Shown here piece after piece: positions 61,287 to 64,000 of a stretch of 64,000 bases of DNA (position 1 is the stretch's first letter; each line of letters starts with the position of its first letter). This DNA is from Gammaproteobacteria bacterium (GTDB taxonomy: Bacteria > Pseudomonadota > Gammaproteobacteria > Arenicellales > UBA868): positions 38,667 through 102,666 of the forward strand of contig JAKUQR010000011.1 of NCBI GenBank assembly GCA_022450155.1. The letters run 5' to 3'. A program made the translations under genes and the position numbers. A model generated the notes under the pieces. The model ran no database searches and was not told the DNA's origin. It saw nothing but the letters and a program-made list of their open reading frames with translations.

Positions 61287-62210
61287 TCAAAGACCCCAGC
61301 GCAGTGCCAGTGGCTCGAATTGACGAGCAAGTTCCAGCAAACCGGTGCGTGTCGTAGGATCGAGCGGTGCCAGGGGATGGCGCACGTGATCTGAATGGAT
61401 TACCCCCCCTTCTTTCATGACGGCCTTGGTTGCACGCAAGCCACACTGCCGGTTCTCATAATTGATCAGAGGAAGGATCCTCTGATAGTGCTGCGCCGCA
61501 GCCTCGCGATCACCCACCTGGTGTGCTTCCAGTACCGGGCGAATTAAGTCCGGAATCAGCGCTGAACACATCGTTCCGGTAGCACCTGCGTCCAGGTCGG
61601 CCATCAGGGTGATGCCTTCTTCACCATCAAATGGACCGACGATGTCATCACCACCCTGGGCAATCAGTGCACGCAGTTTTCCAGCGGCCTGTGGTGTCTC
61701 GATCTTGAAGTACTGAAGCAGCGGGATCGACTGGGCCATCCGAGCCAGCAACCGTACCGGCAACTGGACGCCGGAAAGCGGTGCATCTTGCACCATGATC
61801 GGGATTCCGCCTGCATTGGCAGCTCGGTCGAAGTGTTCAATAACCGCCGCTTCGTCTGCTTGCAGTCCGACACCGTGGTAAGGTGGCATCAGCATGATCA
61901 TGTCGGCACCTAGATCTGCCGCAGTGCGGCACCGGTCCTCGACCACCTGTGTCGAAAAATGCGAACAAGTGACGATGACTGGCACGCGGCGGCCAACATA
62001 CTCGAGGCAGACACGCATCAGCTGGTCTCGCTCAGCATCGCTCAACAGGAACTGCTCGGAATAGTTGGCGATAATGCAAAGCCCATCGACGCCCTGATCG
62101 ATCATGCAGTCGAGAACCCGGCGCTGGCTGTTGAGGTCGAGTACCCCGGCATCGTCGAAGGGGGTCGGGACAATAGGGAACACACCCCGGTAAACTGCCG
62201 CTCCTGTCAT
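61287..62210 (-). CDS. Dihydrodipicolinate-synthase-family aldolase
   Basis: A 307-residue class I aldolase. Lys169 in QYFKIETP is the Schiff-base lysine. The partner Tyr of DapA (YNVP) is replaced by Asp: MVQDAPLSG. Thr-Thr pair and GTTGE loop read ANYSEQF. So it is a divergent member, probably on another 2-keto acid, such as a sugar-acid dehydratase/aldolase. Located 61 bases upstream of the epoxide-hydrolase gene on the same strand, and divergent from the GST-like gene. Confidence 0.85.
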   Translation of the reverse strand: MTGAAVYRGVFPIVPTPFDDAGVLDLNSQRRVLDCMIDQGVDGLCIIANYSEQFLLSDAERDQLMRVCLEYVGRRVPVIVTCSHFSTQVVEDRCRTAADLGADMIMLMPPYHGVGLQADEAAVIEHFDRAANAGGIPIMVQDAPLSGVQLPVRLLARMAQSIPLLQYFKIETPQAAGKLRALIAQGGDDIVGPFDGEEGITLMADLDAGATGTMCSALIPDLIRPVLEAHQVGDREAAAQHYQRILPLINYENRQCGLRATKAVMKEGGVIHSDHVRHPLAPLDPTTRTGLLELARQFEPLALRWGL

Positions 62211-62389
62211 GGTGCTGACTTTGACGTCATTATGTTAACAACTCTATCCTAGAGTTCCTTATCGTCACAATTCTGTTCAAGTTTAAGGTATTTCTTACTT
62301 GGCACGACTGAATTTTCGGTTAGAAAGCACAGCAGAGTGTTTCTAACGATGGAAGGGCGAGGTCGATTGCTAAACACGTGGATTAAATT

Positions 62390-63433
62390 ATGACAGAGAC
62401 CTTAGTATTGAAAGGGCTTCCCGGATCACCTTATACCCGTAAAATGTTGGCACTATTGCGTTATCGGAAAATTCCCTATCGACTTATTTTGGAAGGGCTG
62501 TTTACGGGTTCTGTGGATGTGTTGCCAAAACCTAAAGTGGAACTTCTGCCGACTTTCTACTTTCCTGACGAACATGGACAGTTGGAAGCGGTGGTCGATT
62601 CGACTCCGATCATCCGACAACTGGAATCCCTATATCCTGACCGGTCGGTGCTTCCTGCAAGTCCGTTGGTACGGTTCCTTGACTACCTGTTAGAGGACTA
62701 TGCAGATGAGTGGTTGACCAAGGCGATGTTTCATTACCGCTGGCGTTATAAAGCGGATATAGACAAAGCCGGTGCGATACTGCCGCGTTGGAAATCACTG
62801 ACTGCCACTGACGAAGAGTTGATACCAATTACTGAATCGGTGAAAAAGCGGCAAATCTCCAGACTGCATGTTGTGGGCAGCAATGACGTAACAGCTGTCG
62901 TTATCGAAGAGAGTTATAAACGCTTCTTGAGACTGATGTCAGCACATATGAATCAGTCACCTTTCATTTTTGGCCAACGCCCAAGCGCCAGTGATTTTGC
63001 TCTCTACGGACAACTCAGCCAGCTTGCCATGTTTGATCCGACACCCATGGCAGTAGCAGAGAAACTGGCTACCCGGGTTGTGGCCTGGGTTGGCATTGTG
63101 GATGATCTTTCTGGGCTCGAACCCTGTGATACCGATTGGGTCGGCGCTGATGCCTTACCAAGTTCTCTAAAAGAAATCTTTTCAGAAGTTGGCCGCGTTC
63201 ATGTTCCAGCCTTGCTCGCCAATGCCCGGTCGATAAGTGACGGAGATAAGCAGGTGGAAACTGAGATAGACGGCCGCCTCTGGGTGCAGAAACCGTTTCC
63301 TTATCAGGCGAAATGTTTACAATGGATTAGACAGGAGTTCACTCGGCTCGATCAGCCAGAGCGCTCTCGACTGCTCAAGTTCCTGGACGGAACTGGCTGT
63401 GAGATGCTTATTCAAGATGATGCTTTGCGGTAG
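62390..63433 (+). CDS. GST N-terminal-domain protein (long form)
   Basis: A 347-residue protein with a thioredoxin-like GST N-terminal domain (KGLPGSPYTRKMLALLRYRKIP, the SPYTRK in place of a catalytic Tyr/Ser motif), the cis-Pro LPTFYF region, and a long C-terminal region (residues 120-347) only partly GST-like. It is about 120 residues longer than a typical GST. A second GST is at 35993 but is not similar in length. Glutathione-dependent activity is not demonstrated. Confidence 0.7.
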   Translation: MTETLVLKGLPGSPYTRKMLALLRYRKIPYRLILEGLFTGSVDVLPKPKVELLPTFYFPDEHGQLEAVVDSTPIIRQLESLYPDRSVLPASPLVRFLDYLLEDYADEWLTKAMFHYRWRYKADIDKAGAILPRWKSLTATDEELIPITESVKKRQISRLHVVGSNDVTAVVIEESYKRFLRLMSAHMNQSPFIFGQRPSASDFALYGQLSQLAMFDPTPMAVAEKLATRVVAWVGIVDDLSGLEPCDTDWVGADALPSSLKEIFSEVGRVHVPALLANARSISDGDKQVETEIDGRLWVQKPFPYQAKCLQWIRQEFTRLDQPERSRLLKFLDGTGCEMLIQDDALR

Positions 63434-63567
63434 TTGCAGTATTGGACGCAGTTTATGACTGGTGTAGGCCAAGGTGGGTGTCGATCCCCTTGTGTATTCT
63501 TGTGGCCTTCTGACGCCAAATTAACTACTGTAATAATGAGTGCACATCCAAGTGAGGAGCAAAGGAA

Positions 63568-63900
63568 ATGAGTTTTTTTGAAAAATTCGAAGCCGCTATT
63601 AACAATAAAGACCTAGATGCCATGATGGAACTCATGCATTCAGACTGGACAATGGTGATGCACTCAACTGGGAAAGTCCTCGATCTGAATGACTGGAAAG
63701 AAATGTTTAGTAAGATTATTGCCGGTGACAATTTTAAGCGAGAAAACGTTAGATGTATCTACGAGAACGATGACATTATGGTTAGTCATTCAATTGCTAC
63801 TTTTCCGAATGGGACAACCGATGCAGTGATGTATGTTGGCATACTGAAAGATGGAAAGTTGTTTCGGACAGAAACTGGTTCGACGCCTATTAATAAGTAA
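63568..63900 (+). CDS. SnoaL-like/NTF2-fold protein
   Basis: A 110-residue protein of the nuclear-transport-factor-2-like fold. FFEKFEAAINNKDLDAMMELMHSDWTMVMHSTGK and DLNDWKEMFSKII match the SnoaL/DUF4440 helix-sheet start, and a C-terminal strand pair follows. Such small barrels bind or isomerise small substrates; no catalytic set is evident. GAGGAGC precedes the ATG. Confidence 0.75.
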   Translation: MSFFEKFEAAINNKDLDAMMELMHSDWTMVMHSTGKVLDLNDWKEMFSKIIAGDNFKRENVRCIYENDDIMVSHSIATFPNGTTDAVMYVGILKDGKLFRTETGSTPINK

Positions 63901-63937
63901 GTTGTCGGAGACTTAGAACCATTAAGGAGAAGGACGG

Positions 63938-64000
63938 TTGTCTGAATCATCGCAAGAGGGCGTAACCACAGCATCCGAAGGGCGAACGTCGCTGTTAAAA
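63938..64000 (+). CDS. 5' end of an unidentified gene, 3' partial
   Basis: A TTG-start frame begins after AAGGAGAAGG and runs to the window end (21 codons, SESSQEGVTTASEGRTSLLK). It has no recognised motif. The start codon is uncertain and the gene continues beyond the window. Confidence 0.4.
   Translation, partial: MSESSQEGVTTASEGRTSLLK

Noticed and set aside
1..64000. tRNA, rRNA, CRISPR, insertion sequence or att site
   Set aside because: I saw no tRNA-like cloverleaf, repeat-spacer array, transposase or integrase motif. An RNA-specific search was not possible, so small RNA genes may be missed.

Overview
The window looks like a stretch of a heterotrophic, probably marine or soil, proteobacterial chromosome of moderate GC. 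A YajD-type HNH protein points weakly to a gammaproteobacterium; no rRNA, tRNA or core housekeeping gene is present to fix the taxonomy. Nothing looks like a phage, insertion sequence, plasmid function or CRISPR array. I also recognise no transcription factor in 64 kb, which is unusual for so many catabolic operons.

Layout. 1-7.8 kb: a VOC fragment, a decayed luciferase-like monooxygenase (LLM) gene, then a plus-strand run of acyl-CoA ligase, GcvT/DmdA-like folate enzyme, a GNAT gene with its middle deleted, a trimethylamine/dimethylamine dehydrogenase-type flavoprotein and a PLP D-amino-acid-type lyase. This reads as a demethylation or C1 module. 7.8-16.1 kb: amidohydrolase, TauD-like dioxygenase, MFS transporter, a solute-binding-like protein with no signal peptide, dienelactone hydrolase, GFA, DUF423, acetamidase/formamidase, and several gene remnants. 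16.1-16.4 kb: a complete minus-strand minigene (promoter, perfect Shine-Dalgarno sequence, 24-codon ORF, intrinsic terminator). 16.5-24.5 kb: Lin0512 protein, MetE-like methyltransferase, a 2-oxoglutarate oxygenase/LLM pair, a second LLM, then phytanoyl-CoA-dioxygenase-like, PanB-like and nitroreductase genes. 24.5-43 kb: transporter, two DUF1989 proteins, D-aminoacylase-like amidohydrolase, SDRs, gamma-butyrobetaine-hydroxylase-like oxygenase, further LLMs, YajD, EctD-like oxygenase, aminotransferase V, GSTs, OsmC, FMO-like oxidase and dehydrogenases. 43-54 kb: hydantoinase A/B, an amidase and a complete Liv-type ABC importer. 54-64 kb: two dihydrodipicolinate-synthase-family aldolases, NDH-2-like flavoprotein, two tandem LLMs, an arylmalonate-decarboxylase-like protein, epoxide hydrolase, GST-like protein and a SnoaL-like protein.

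Together this is a scavenging region. Small organic N, C1 and carboxyl compounds are imported (Liv ABC, MFS, DMT), opened by hydrolases of C-N bonds (amidase, hydantoinase, acetamidase, D-aminoacylase), and oxidised by two recurring oxygenase classes: six intact LLM flavin enzymes plus one decayed, and five intact Fe(II)/2OG oxygenases plus one decayed. LLM and 2OG genes sit next to each other three times.

The most distinctive features are the 24-codon minigene at 16.3 kb; repeated gene erosion (at least six remnants, two by internal deletion); and several enzymes whose expected catalytic or metal residues are changed (PanB-like, DSD1-like, AMDase-like, dihydrodipicolinate-synthase-like, TMADH-like), which suggests unassigned substrates. 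All functions are inferred from recognisable family motifs; no database search was run.
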